This document shows, piece after piece, positions 25,671-38,830 of a stretch of 64,000 nucleotides of DNA. Where the stretch lies: positions 11,856,071 to 11,920,070 of the forward strand of contig NC_046655.1 of the NCBI RefSeq assembly GCF_900324485.2, written 5' to 3'. Every line of letters begins with the position of its first letter. The first letter of the stretch is position 1. Origin of the DNA: Mastacembelus armatus (lineage: Eukaryota; Chordata; Actinopteri; Synbranchiformes; Mastacembelidae). Below the pieces are notes generated by a model, which did not search any database, was not told where the DNA came from, and saw nothing but the letters and a program-made list of their open reading frames with translations. The position numbers and the translations under genes are program-made.

Positions 25671-28600
25671 TCAGTGGTTTTTGATGAGGTTTTGTATCTT
25701 CCAGCTCTGACCACTGCACTGCTGAACAACAAGTTTGTAATAGCCATCTTGATCTTCTGCAATTTCCAGACACTTCTTTGTTTCTCTGTTCTGAATAGGT
25801 CCATTCTGCAAACAAAACATGCTGTCACTTCATTTTTCCTCCTCAGGCAGACAGATGCACCTCTAGTGAAGATTTGAATTGAAATATTCACCTGTTCAAA
25901 ATCCCACAGCATGTGAAACCTCTTCTCCTTTGCAAGTTTGCACTCATACAGTCCTGGGATGTTTCCAAAGCCAGTGTCTACCAGACAGCGATTGCTGTTG
26001 TACTTGTGAGATTTAATTCCACCAATGTAAAGTTGTCCATCGGAGTGAAAATAACAGTGCTACAACAAAGAACACTAATTATCTACAAACAAATTTACTG
26101 TATGTTTGCAGTTGATCTCTGAACATACCTGAGGTGAGTAGTAGTGGCAACTGTAAACAATGGGTGTGTTTCCAGGCATTGAGCCTTGATCAACACAGAT
26201 GTCTGGCTTCAGATCATTTGTCAGCTGTCAACAAAAGCAGAAGGAGAAAATAATTCTTTATAACATCCATGAAGAACAGTTCTACACACTATTGTCCATT
26301 TTATTCTTTTAAATAGAATTTGTTGACAGCAACAAATATAGAATCCTACCAGTTTAGGTGTATTCTAGCTTGGAGCCACAGAAGTTACATTATGCGATTG
26401 TAGAGCTGTCAGTTTGTTAGGTACACCTAATAAAAACTGATGCAGTCTCACACATAGGCCCTGCAATAAATCCTCAGTTAAGGTGATAATGTTCAGTTTT
26501 GCTGAAACATTTTCAAAGAGGTGCTGATTCAACCAAGACTGATGAAGTAGATTGCATTAGGTTTTGCTTGATGTACCTAACCAACTGCCAGCTGAGTGTA
26601 TATGATCACAATGTTATAACTTCTGAGGCCTCAGCCCAGAATGCACCGCAGATTCAGCCTCTCACATGCCTCTTAAATATGAATGTTTTGACTCACAGCT
26701 CCGTAACTGAGTATGTCGTGCAGGGGGTCCAGCAGGGGGTAAACGTTATCAAGATACCACTTAAAGGGTTTACACTTTAGACGCTCCCTCAGCTTCTTCC
26801 TCTCTGAGACGTCCCCGATGTCAATCCCATGATTCTGTGAAAAGCAAAAGAGACTACACAATCATCAGAACACACAGCACTCATTAATGACAGTCTTCCT
26901 GCCCCGTACCTCTAGGGGAAGGTTCCAGGCTATATTGACGTTGTATTTATATTCATCGAGCCACACTTCTGCCACCCTCAGTGCATTACGCTTTACCATT
27001 TCACCCAAGTCTGGGAGGTAAGGCTTCATTGCTCGTTCAATGTGAGCAATTTTAGAGCAAGGTATGACTTCTATACTTCCTCCACACAACCACACCTGCC
27101 AAAAGACAAAAACCAAATGTTTAATTTATTTTATTAATTTTATAAAATTTATTTTTTAATTTATTGTAGTGAATCTATCTACCCATCACAAAAATTAATA
27201 ACACTAAGGTACTTTTTCACATCCTATGTTAGGGCAAAATTTTCATACCATAATATGGTGTGAAAATCTTTATCCTAATATGACAAGGGAAAATTTTATA
27301 TGGCATGAAAACAGTGCCTTATGGAGATGAAAATTTGCACTAACATAATATGATGTGAAAAAGTGCCTTAGTATAGTAAGGCCCTTTTTTGGAATCAGAA
27401 AAAAGTGAAAAAAGTGCCTTAGTATAGTGAGTAGTCCACGAATTTGCCTTAGTATAGTATGTGGTAACATACTTAGTAAGGCCCTTTTTTCATATCATAT
27501 TATATTAGGACAAAAATTTTCACACCATGCTATACTAAGGTACTTTTTCACATCATATGTTGCAAAATCATTATATATGCAAAATTTTAATACCATAATA
27601 TGGTGTGAAAATGTTTGTCCTAATATGACATGGAAAAAGTGCGTGCCAGTGTCCAGTGTCCTGACAGTAGGTCAAGGCCTGGTTAAGGGGGGCGTGGTCA
27701 AAATAAAGGTTTGTTTTTTTTCTCAATATTTAATTAAGATAGCAGCATGGTTTGTTTTTAGATAAGAAGTGAAGTGTGGGTCAAAAGGGGTGTTTCTTTG
27801 CAGATGATATGATTAACCGTTAAAACAATTTCTCCCACTCCTTTTCTAGGAGCTGCTATATGTAATTGAATGAGGTTTAATGTTAGGTGTTTCAAATGTG
27901 TGAATGACAACATTTAACTCGAGCACCTTCAAAGGAAACCCCCTTAACCCAGTCCTGACCAAACAAACCATTCTATTACTATTTTTAGTATACATTATAT
28001 ATATGCACACATATTTTGTGAATGCCTTACTCTGATTCCAAGCTCCACATTTTCTCCTCCATATATTTTCATTCCACCATCAAGGCTTCCAATCTCTCCA
28101 AAGAACTTCCGGTCAGCTACCAGAATCCCCATGATGGCGGGGCTCCTGATAAATAAAAATTGAAAATTTGCATTAAATTTCAACACCAACCACATACTGT
28201 TAGTGCAGTTCAGGTATTAATGCCATTAAACTGCATTCAGTTTCACTTTGTCAGTTCACAATCACACAGAAAATATTTAACAGCTCATGTCTGTGCAGCA
28301 ATTATAAATCAAAACAACTACAAACACAAAGGTCAGTGAGCAAAATTCATAAAAGATACATTTAACTTGTAGTTTTCTTTGAGGAGTTTTTCATATATCT
28401 GAATATTTAGTCACCACGAATAAAGTGTGTATCCCTGTTTGTTTCATTTAAGTGAAGTACTTTAAATGTTTCTGGAAATCAGTAACTGCTTGTAATGATA
28501 AAACTGTCACTGTTTTCAACATTTGTTCTGGGGAATGTCCTACAGGCAAATTACTATGGGAATTATTGAGCTCATTCTGTTTCACCATTTGATAATAGAT

Positions 28601-31600
28601 TTTAACATCACCTCCACTTTGCAAAGATTCAAACTCTAGTGGAGAGACTGTTTTCAGTCACTCTCATTCAGCATTGGCTTTCTCAATCCTAACACAATGA
28701 CTGAGTGAACTTATAGTATTGAAAGGCACAAAAACTACAGCTTTTAGAGATGCACAATCAACAGAGTCTATTCCTTTTGAAGTATGGCATGTTTTTTCTC
28801 TATAACAACCTTGATCTCACTGAATGTTTTAGTTTTGACTTCGTTGAGTCTGTCTGTCCACAGAGTTATGGTCACTTACAATACCAGCATAGTGGTTGGA
28901 TTTTCAGATATAGAATTTTTTGAAAAGAAAAGGAAAGGTTTTCTGAAAACAAAGAGGTGAGCAATAGCTCATCTTGAGTTTTAGCTCAATTTCCTTGATA
29001 GCATCATTCTTTTGCTCAGTATTGTGTCACCAGTAACTGGTAGGAAGTTTTGTTATGGCTGTTTTCCCTCTTCAGTATTTGTCCTTGTGCCTGCATATTT
29101 AGCTTGGTTAATCACAAATGCACAAACATCTCTGAAATTAGCCACAGTGTTGGTAATTACATAAGACTAAATCTATGAGGGTGAAGTACTTCTCTTACAG
29201 AGATACAGTAGGTAGAGTTATTGTATGCATATCAAACAAAGATATGGGAAACAAAGATACTGGATGCATTTGTGCCCACTATGAAAATAACTGGGAACTC
29301 TAACGATTTCATTTGGATTTGGAAACAAACAACTTTGGGAATGACTGTAAAATATCCCAACACTTCTACCACTTCATATGAGAAATATTCCTCTCATCTA
29401 ACTCTTTGGAGAAAAATTCGTATGTTTTTCCTTTAAGTGTAAAAGTGTTTGTGATTTGGGGTAACTGATTAAAGTTGAACTTACTTGCCAGGCTGTGTCT
29501 CGTCCTTTAAATCGTACCACTCAGGTCTGAAGGACTCATACATGCACCACAGAGCCCAGTCAAAGGCGTCAGCTGCGGCATTGTAGGGTGTGATTGACAG
29601 GTCATCAAAACGGACTTTGTCAAACACTGGTGTTAGAATCACGGTGCGGTCTTCTTTAATGCGAGCTAACAGAGGTTCTGCCCTGCACACACAGTGACAG
29701 CTTAACTTAACAAATGGGAATAAAACATGTAATAAGTTTATCATAACAGCAAGACTTGGAGAAAACTAAAAATGCCATGCATAAACCAACCACTGCACAT
29801 AGACCTCTATGTGAGCGTCCAAGATAGCCACCACATCCCCTACAGCAGCTTTCCACCCAGACAGTCTGGCTTGAGTGAGGCCGAGCTGCTCAGAGTGCCG
29901 AATTTTCTTCACCAGGCCTGGAAACTCTTCATTGACTAAGGTGATGTATTCATCCAAGTTCTCCATTAAATCCTCTGCAGAAAATAGATTTTATGACAGA
30001 ATAGCTGTAGCAGCATTATCCAATAAATAAACTTTCAGTAAAGGTGAAGAGAATTTCATTTATGGTGTTAATGAAAAATTAGTATAATTACAGTATAATT
30101 ACACAGATTGCAGTGGGTTAGATTAACAGAGTATAAATGTGTAAAGAGTGGCATTAACTTTAACTTGAACATGCATGTTTTCCAAAATTGAAACTGTTCC
30201 TGTAAATGCCCTACACACCGTTTGGTTCAGTCTCAGAGGTTTGTGTATTTATTTTGTCAGCCATCTCCTATGTAGTGTAACCACATTACATTTACCTTTC
30301 CAGGAAAGCTTCTCCCATTCACTGCATTTGAAATCCAAATGAAAGCATGCTTTTTCTGCTTCAGTGCAACTTCAAGCTGCTACTGTAAACTCACTGTGTT
30401 TAATTTGGACTATACTGATGTATACTGACACACCTGACTACAAACTTCAGCACTGCTCTCACACACTGTTCCCATATTCATTTTCACGTTAAAACTGATC
30501 ACATCGTTTGCATGAGAGCAGTTTTTTTTTTTTTTTTTTTTAAAACCGAAGGTTAATGTGATCACACATTCAGGACTGTATGCACATGTAAAAATTGGAA
30601 TAGTAGAGCTTGTATGTTTTCATTTTAAAACTGTAAATGGCCACTGTTGACCTCGCTTGAGTAAATGTCTAATTAACCCAAAACATGTGAAAATGGCTTT
30701 GTAATTCCAGAGAAACGATTTTAAAAGCCAAGATATCACTTTGTCAATCTCAGAGTGACCTACTGTTGCTGCTGTGATCGTCCACTAGTATGATTTCTTT
30801 GAGCAGCTGATCCGGCGTCCTGTTGATGATGCTGTGAATGGCCCTTTTGATAATAGATGGGGCTTCATTCAGGTAAATTAACACAACGCTCATGGTAGGC
30901 AAATCATCTGGGTACTTTTTCTTACCACACCTGGAAGAGGAAATACAGTGTCAGTGTTTCTATCCAGGAAACGTATTTGACTGAAATGAAACATCTTTCG
31001 GCTCAAATTGTAGCCTATCGAGCTTGTTTCAGGGAGGCCATGAGAAGAAGAGGAAACGTCAGGGGATGATTTCGGATCCCTTTCTCTTTATGTTAGAAAA
31101 TTGTGAAATACATATCACACAACTTTCCAAAGCCCAAATTATTGTCTTTAAATTAATTATTTACAGTAAAATGACCTGTTTTGAATGAATTGGTTGGATC
31201 ATGAAGGAAAGTCCTTTCACCCAAAGAAAGCTGGGACAGGCTCCAGCAGATCCCTGTGACACTAAATAGGAATAAGCAGGTATAGATAATGGATTGATGG
31301 ATGGAGGAAGGTTAGAAACAAATATTAAAATATATAAACAACCAAAATTGCACACTGAAGAGGCTCATCAGAGCCTTCTGAAATAGGATTTTGGAATGGT
31401 AGAGCCTGCATGTGAACAAGGTGGAGTATTATTAGTTATTAGTTCCTACAAATGAGCAGGACGTCATAGTCACCTGGGGGGTCTGGTGTCAGGGAGCTCT
31501 CTGTTGAGGGGCAGTCTGTCACTGAGGAAGGCATTGTAGCCGTATCTCTGAAACAACGTCTCAGCCTCTACCTGCTCCTGCTCTGACAGCTCCTCACCCC

Positions 31601-32460
31601 ACTGGCTGAACAGGGCCGAGTTCGGGTAGAGCTTCCTCACCACCTTCCTCTCCTTCACCTCTTCGTTCTTTGCTGTTTTTTCCAGATTGTTCATCAGATT
31701 GACTGCAGACAAAAGACAAAAAAAAACTGTGTGCCTTGTTGCAGTGTGAAAGACAGACGGTTAAGCCAACAAGTACCGCTCCCTGAAATGCAAATATAGC
31801 ATGTCTTATTTCAATCACAAATCAGCATGCCACCATACATGAAAGCTATTCAGTCCAGCTGTTTTGATAATCTATTGTTTTACTATTTTCCAAGCAGAAT
31901 CTGTTGGATTTCAGGCTCTTAAATGTGAGGATTTGCTGATATACAATATTATTTTGCTGGATAAATACATTTAAATGTATTAACCAAATCATTAATTACT
32001 CAAAATATTCAGCAAACTAACCAACGGTTAATGTTACAGCTTTAGACCTTTTGCCTATAAACCTTGATTTGATGACTGAACAAGCTGTTAAACTACTAGT
32101 CTGAAGAAAACTTTCAAACAAATTCAGCCCAGTTGAATCTACATATCACCATGTTTTTGACCTGCAGAACACCAAATCAATCTATACCACATCATGGTTA
32201 ATGTGATGAATCCTCATTTATACTTAAATAAATAGAGACTTTTACTCACATAGCCTGTTGATGTCTGCTTCCATCTTGTCCATCCTCATTAGCATTCCCT
32301 GACCCCTCGTGGACTCATTCTGGTGTGCTTTCTGGAGTCTCTCTGAATGGGTGTGGAGCTCCTTCTTAATGGAGCTGAGGTATAACAAGACCAAAGCACT
32401 GGCAAAGATCACAAGAATCCCTTTAACACAGCCAGATCTCATCCTGGTGCTTCTGTGCAT
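25671..32460 (-). CDS. galnt8: polypeptide N-acetylgalactosaminyltransferase 8-type
   Basis: Golgi type II membrane enzyme of the GT27 family, which starts mucin-type O-glycosylation. Eleven coding exons, from the start: 32250-32460, 31474-31702, 30764-30930, 29791-29974, 29485-29682, 28031-28145, 26910-27095, 26697-26834, 26129-26224, 25892-26059, 25671-25805. Phases agree throughout and give 608 aa. Residues 11-31 are the signal anchor, then a coiled stem. The catalytic part has the metal-binding DAH at 255-257 and YGGEN at 358-362, where most family members have WGGEN. A ricin-type lectin region follows from about 477, with a clear QSW near 597. Position beside rad51ap1 and fgf6/fgf23 supports GALNT8 among the group, as does similarity of the [12 protein letters not shown] lectin exon. 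Introns hold repeats. The last exons are duplicated at 18431-18904. Confidence 0.93.
26417..26580. mobile_element. MITE-like element in galnt8 intron
   Basis: Ends are TTAGGTACACCTAATAAAAA on the left and 'ttgatgtacctaa' on the right, roughly inverted. The interior 'cctgcaataaatcct...ataatgttcagtttt' is a widespread fish element. It sits in intron 8 of galnt8 and has no coding capacity. Confidence 0.55.
27180..27640. repeat. AT-rich repeat related to the minisatellite founder
   Basis: In galnt8 intron 7. Runs parallel to 22690-22925: 'accataatatggtgtgaaaa', 'ccttatggagatgaaaattt', 'ccttagtatagtaaggccc' and 'gtagtccacgaatttgcc' occur in the same order. It carries only two or three ccttagt units, so it shows what the element looks like before expansion. 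It also contains an inverted segment near 27475-27600. Confidence 0.8.
31215..31310 (+). repeat. L2-like LINE tail in galnt8 intron 2
   Basis: 'gctgggacaggctccagcag', then 'gaataagcaggtatagataatgg' broken by small changes, ending in degenerate ATGG units; same family as 6181-6303. Confidence 0.6.
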
Positions 32461-34116
32461 GCTGTTTTGTTGTGCCTCAAACTGAAACAGCGACTTCTAC
32501 TCCACCACCTTTTATTCAAGGTGTTCTCCCTCCTCAGTGTGTCTCACACCCACTTCACACACACACAGACAAATCCAGTTGCATACACTGACATATCAGA
32601 ACTGTCTTAGCTGATATCCTGAAGTTCAAAGATGTAGTTGTCAGGATTGGCATTCATTCTTCTGTTGTTTTGTTGCATTACACCTGGGATGCAAGGTGTA
32701 AACCATTAGATGTAGTTACCAGGGAGGATGGAAAACCAGCAGCACTCTGGGGAGAACAGGAACTGGACTCAAATACAAGTTAGGCACAACGCTGCTTTTG
32801 GGAATACAACAAAATTGTCCAGCCTCTGTGCTAACAGCGTGTCTAACAAGCCTGTTGTTTAGGTTTCATACTGTGAACAGGATTTTTTTTACTCAGAAAA
32901 ACAAAACAAAAAAATCACAGGGTCTGTTTAATCCAGTTCACGTTTTCCTTGTATCCTACTGTGTCTTTACCTCTCTGCTGTAAGATGACAGGAAGTAAAT
33001 CCAAACAAAAAGAAAAACCTATTAATCATTCAGCCCATTTGACATGGGATTTAAATGATACAAGTGTACACATTTATATAGTATCACATGAATTGTCAGA
33101 TGAAAAGGAAAAAACATTTGCAACATTATCTATATAAAAATATCACATGTAAGTGGAAATTGTACAACACAGTTCATGTGGTTGCAGAAAAAAATACTGT
33201 CAAGTTTATCCCAATAAATAACTTTCATAAATGAAAAAAACAATCTCAGTCCTGTCATATTGATATCTGAGTATGAAATGTTTTATGCCATTGGGATGAA
33301 CATCTGAGGGCACACAATTATCAACATTAAAAGGATCTGTTCAACCTGCTGTTTTCACTTCATGAATATTACCCAGAAGGAAAACATGCTACAAGAACAT
33401 TATTCTCTTTAAATAACATGATGAAAATCAAATAGATAAAGGGAGTGTTGCGTACGATTGCAGGGGTGCAGAATTGTTTCTGCTTTGTGTATTCAAACAC
33501 AAGATTAGATTCCACCGTTACGGTTTGTGTGAGATATTGGCCAAGGGCCACTGAGGATACTATAAAGGATAGATTTCAGTCCCTCAGGCGGTGCGTTTAT
33601 ATTACCCCTCCAAACACTGTCAGGTCAAACCCTTTATTGTTAATCTGTAATCTGAGAGTATGATCTGTTAAAAGATGACAATAGACCAGAAAATCCCTGC
33701 CACTGGTCTGAAATTTAAGGGAGCTCGAGTATCTGGAAGACCATCATCCCTCCCAATTCCACAGATCTCATCAGCAGCTTGTAGTAATTTCAAAATCCCT
33801 GTAGAACTTAATGGAATCACAACATGCAAAATTAAACAGATTTTAAATTTTATTTTAATATATACATGTACACAATACACAATGCAGAAAAGTAAGACAA
33901 TGTCTGAGAAAATGACGTTACAATATGACGGAAACAATCTGTGATTTTAGATACCAGTCAATGCGGGAAAACCCTATGATTCATCCGATCTTTGCACAGC
34001 AAATAAAGAAAATTAGAAATGAATATTTACAAGTATCTTTTAAAAATAAGTGATAAAGCTAAAATGACAAGAAGAACTGAACCTCACTGATGCCTGCAGG
34101 GGCATCCACAGATCAG
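32461..34116. other. galnt8 5' flank and rad51ap1 3' flank
   Basis: The minus-strand genes galnt8 and rad51ap1 follow one another with about 1.65 kb between coding parts. It should hold the galnt8 promoter (near 32470-32600) and the rad51ap1 3' UTR. A minus-strand AATAAA-type signal occurs near 33850. No further gene seen. Confidence 0.5.
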
Positions 34117-37033
34117 TTAGTGACTTGTAACACTGGGGTGAAGAGGTTTAACTCGGACGAATCGGGACAGTCCGAGTCTCAGGCCCTGACCTGGAGACTT
34201 CACTGCTGGACCGGACGATGTTGGACTTTTACCAATTTGACCTGGAAAGATTTGTTATATAACGTATAGTTCAATTTACTGACACATAATGTAAATGTCT
34301 TGAAAGGTTTACACTGAAGTATTACTACTGTTTTTCATTCATACTGTACCTGGTGGGTTCCACTTGGGGATCTTGCCCCCTGCTGGGCTCACAGATACTG
34401 CAGGTTTGGACACTAAAACTGTGGAGGATGAAACAGGTTTTTTGGTGGCAGATTTAGCTGTTGGAGGACCTCTCAGTGGCGTGGATGCTGCTGAGACAAA
34501 GTAGTTATCAAACCAATTTCCACATAAAACATAAAGCTACAGTAGTAACATTCAAAAGCTGAAAAAAAAACCCAACAAACCTGCTGACTGTGACTTAGGC
34601 TTTGATGATTTTGATGGCTGCTTTTCTTTTTTAGAGGCAGGATGCTGTTTGGCCTTTTCTTTCTTGGAGACTTTGTTCTTTTTAGTTTTGCTGACTTTCT
34701 TCACTGTGAATTCCTCATCCTCGCTCTCATCTGGTTCACTGAAATATTCATCACTTTCTGAATCTGGAAAAGCATTGTAGTTATTTTAATGGCAAAAAAA
34801 GTAAAACAAAACAGAAACTAAATACTTAAGGGTTGGTGAAAAAAAGTGACAACCATGTGTGAGTTTGGGTTGATAGTCTTCATCTTCTTCCTGAAGCTTT
34901 TTCTTCTTCTCCTCAGTTGTTTTAGTAGAAGATTTTCTCTGTTTGGACAGAGCAGATGATTCTTTCTCTGATGTGATTTCATCCAAACCTGGAGACAATG
35001 AAAATTACCAACATTTATACATCTACTAAACAATCACACATGACAATGTATTTTGCAAATATGAAAAGGTTCAATGTGTAACATGAGAGGAAATGTGTCG
35101 TTGACAAAAAGATGTGGAAATTTACCCAAAACTGCACCATCCACACTGCAGTTAGAAAGGTGCAACAAAGATGGATCTGTGTTTTCATCTGCAGGAAGCT
35201 GAATCTTGACATATCCTAGAGAAATTTAACATAAAAATAAGTTGAAAAATGTTACATACAATAGACCTATGTACAAAAGTGCACAATTATATCTAAAACT
35301 TACAGTCATACCTTTACTGGTGGGACACTGGTCTTTTATCTCATCTGTATTATTGAGCATGGAAAGTGTAATGGCTGCATCTAGATCCCGTTCCTCTAAC
35401 TGTCTCCTGTGGGGAAAAAAAGTTACTCAGTCTCAGAAATCATTTAAAATTAGATTATGTCCAGCCGTGACGCATGAAAATGTGCCTGTACTCTATATTT
35501 ACAACAGCCTGAATTTCAGATGTAATTGTGTGCAGGGTGACATGCAACTGTTTACTTAAGAGAATAAGATGAGAAGGTACACTGAGGCTTCAATAAAAAC
35601 TAACACACCTATATGATTTAATCATATTTCCTTGCTGTGTTTATGTATCATGTATTTTGTTGGCAGCAAAATTGTCTGATCAACAAACCTGATGGGAAGC
35701 CAACTCTGATTCCTGTTGCACTCGCCTTCAAGTGCATATGTGGAACTGTTCATTTCTTGTCATATAGTGTGTGCTGTTAACTGACTGCGGCAGCTAGGCT
35801 ATGTGGAGAGTTTGGCAGCTATAACATTAGATTAGATTGAGCTTATTCCAATGTCTTTTTGTGCAAAAATTAATGAGAATGTGAGCCAGTATAAATCTTC
35901 ATCATTATCTTAATCATGCATATGCTTCACTATGTCACATTCATTTGTGACCCACCTGCTCTTTTGACTCAGTGTGGACTGTGACTTGGTCTCTTGACTG
36001 GGCAACTTGCTGAATGATTTCTTGTTCTCCTGTTGTTTTACATCTTCCCGTGCCTTTTTACTGGGTGGAGCCTTCACACAAGCAAAATCCTCATCTGTCG
36101 CAACATGAAGAGAGAACATGAGGATAATGGTGGTGGTGACAGACGACTATGTATGTGTATGTGCACACCTTTAAAATGAGCAATAGCTACTGCTTAAAAC
36201 TTCTGTTCTCCTGTTACAATGAGCAACAATAACAAGGCTGACTGACATGAAACCTTTATATCTATTAGCTTAACTGGTTGTCTGGTTAATGTTGGCAGAA
36301 TTAATAATGCAGAGAATAAGAAATAATTTTAATTTGTGTGTTTAACAAGAAAAATAAAATATCAGCCATTACAAAATATTTATCTTTAGAAAAAGTACTG
36401 TGAGCAGCTCCAACATTTTCCATGGCACAGAATGGCCTGAATGACGTGTGTGTGTGTTAACTTTATTAGTAACAGCTTTGACTAAAATGTTAAATTGGTT
36501 ATGTCTTATTCTTAGTGTTGTTGAAGATGCTTCCTAGTTGAAAATGAGTACGTTCTTGAAGGGCCCACACATTAGTACTGACAGTAGATATATTTAATGT
36601 GATCATTAAATGACTATATCTTTGTTTACTCAGTCAGATGTGCAAAGTTTTCTCTGCTTAGTTTATTTAATGTGATGTTGAATTAATATTTGACTACACA
36701 TATATATGAGATGACATTACAATATAAATTATATATAATTACTGACAACAAATCTTCCCAATAAACAGCTGTGGTGTCTGACATTTCTGTGAAAAACCAG
36801 ACCACAGGTATAAGAGACACCTGTATTTATATCCCCTGCTCTGTACTTCAGCATTGACAGATTGAAAATAAAAGTGAAATTAGACTTTTAACTCACCATC
36901 TTCAAGGTCCTTGGCTTCACAGTAATTCACAACCTTTGTTTTCCTGTGTGAAGAAAACAACGTGTTAGCATTTAACGTAGCGTTACTGTAACAGCAGCAG
37001 GTAAACTGGGACAAACCTTGATGGACGGTCCAT
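34117..37033 (-). CDS. rad51ap1: RAD51-associated protein 1
   Basis: Nuclear DNA-binding cofactor that stimulates RAD51 strand invasion in homologous recombination. Nine exons from the start: 37017-37033, 36897-36943, 35956-36094, 35312-35406, 35126-35215, 34854-34988, 34581-34763, 34350-34490, 34117-34241. The joined frame is 323 aa and stays in phase. It opens MDRPSRKTKVVNY, matching the family N-terminus. Middle exons give RDLDAAITLSM and LSNCSVDGA, then acidic and Lys-rich low-complexity stretches. The C-terminus carries the RAD51-binding element with LRLGLSRFVRVKPLHP, the best evidence of identity. The donor after exon 6 (GTTGTC at 34853) is weak, so that boundary is the least certain. 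The family is fast-evolving outside both ends. It sits between galnt8 and fgf6, as expected from human 12p13 minus some genes. Confidence 0.95.
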
Positions 37034-38816
37034 TGCTTGTAAAAATTAAACCTGATGGTTTATGTTTTGTTTGCTAACGACACGATAAGTAAGTCAGAAG
37101 CTAATATTTTCTAGCCGGTAACGCTAACGTAGCTTTACATAACCTATAGCGTTACGTCCGTTCACTCGGGCACACACAGTAAAGCTAATTAAACCTTAAA
37201 ACATCTTAATTAGCGATAATATTGTAAAAAAAAAAAAAAAACAACGGTGGCGCTGTTCTGTTGTTAGTCTCTCAAGCAGCCCGCCTGAAGAGAGGGGAAG
37301 TGACGTACTGTTGACGTAAATCGGCGGCTGATTCGTTTATTTACCAATAACAGGAAAAAAGCAGATTAAATCAGACTCGGTAGATTTGAGACTGCTGAAG
37401 CGTAAGAACACAAAGGGTGTTATTTTTTTATTTGTATTTATTATTTGTTTTTTTTTTCTGTACAAAAAGAAGCGAATCTGCTCCCGTCAAATAGCTCGGT
37501 GACTTCGTGTGTGGTTAAATGGCTAAACATCTGTTCCAGGTGTTATTTAGTTAAACATGCAAGTATATGGCATTTTAATTGTTAATGTGTTTTAATATCA
37601 TGAGTTGTTGCTGTGTTGTGGCTGTAACAGCTCTACAGGGACCGGCTCACAATTTTTGGGGGCCCAGAATCTGTGATTGGGACTTTAAACCTAGGAGGAG
37701 CTTTCAGGTAAACCCATACAATGGAAGGTTAATATGAATATAAGTGATAATGAAAGTGAGGCCTAAAGCAGCAATTGGACATGAGTTACTCCCCTGGAGG
37801 GCCCCTGGAGGGCCCCTGTTAGAGCGAAGTCAAACCAAAACTTACTGGTTGCGTATCCAGTGACTATAAACCCACCCTGAAAACAGTGCATCATGTGACT
37901 TGTTTGATCTGTTTAGATAAGTATGGTAATTTGCGAGGAAATAATCCAGTGTTTTTTCAGTATGTACATTTCCTATCAGTTCTACATGTTCATGCCAAAT
38001 GTGACAGCTCAGTAGAAGAGGTGAGGAAGCAGCTGTGGCAATTTCAGACTATGGATATAAAACAAATAACAGCAGAACTGAGAGGGCAATGAATATTAAT
38101 TGATGTACTGTGATTCATATTTTATATCTACTAAGAAAATCACTATCAGTCAGACTCTTACATACATGACAGCTTTGATTCCACATATCAAATTAAAAAT
38201 TGACCTTTGAGCCTGCTGAAATAACTTGCAAATAGTGAGGACAACATATGCTACCTGCCATTTGGTGACTCTGTGCTTTCTGTTCTTTAAAGTAAATATT
38301 TTTTTCCTGCCAGTAAAATAAGCGACATTTCGAGACTGCATGCCAGTGAGAGTCTGAAGTAGTTATTCATGCCACACCTACAATGCCAGGCTGCCAAACC
38401 TAAATTTATGTTGGCTAACATGTAGGTGTGTGTGTCACCAGACAGAAAAAATAAACATGACTTACTTAAAATATGTTTGGAGATTTGGGTGTTTTTAAAA
38501 AAACTAAGGAATACATTTTTCTTATTCAAACTATACATTATATTGATGGGTCAAAATAGCCTATAGAGGGTGTATTTACAGATACACTATATTAACTGAC
38601 ATCTGTCAAAGAAAATCATTGTCATGCAATTTTCTGGGCACTTGGCAAAGCCCAAACTGTATTTTGATATTAATGTGAAGGGCAGTTTTGGTTTCTAATA
38701 AATATTTGATGGTTCAATTGCATGGTGAATATAGAGAGAACATTTCTATTTCTCAATTGCCAGCCTATGGCAGTGTCATTAGTCTCAGTGAGGGTGTTCA
38801 GCTATGCAGCTGCAGT

Positions 38817-38830
38817 CCAGCAGATGGCAG
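38817..38830 (+). promoter_or_regulatory. CTCF-like binding motif
   Basis: CCAGCAGATGGCAG matches all 14 positions of CCASYAGRKGGCRS on the plus strand. A weaker match (12 of 14) lies near 42663. Occupancy not shown by sequence. Confidence 0.45.
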
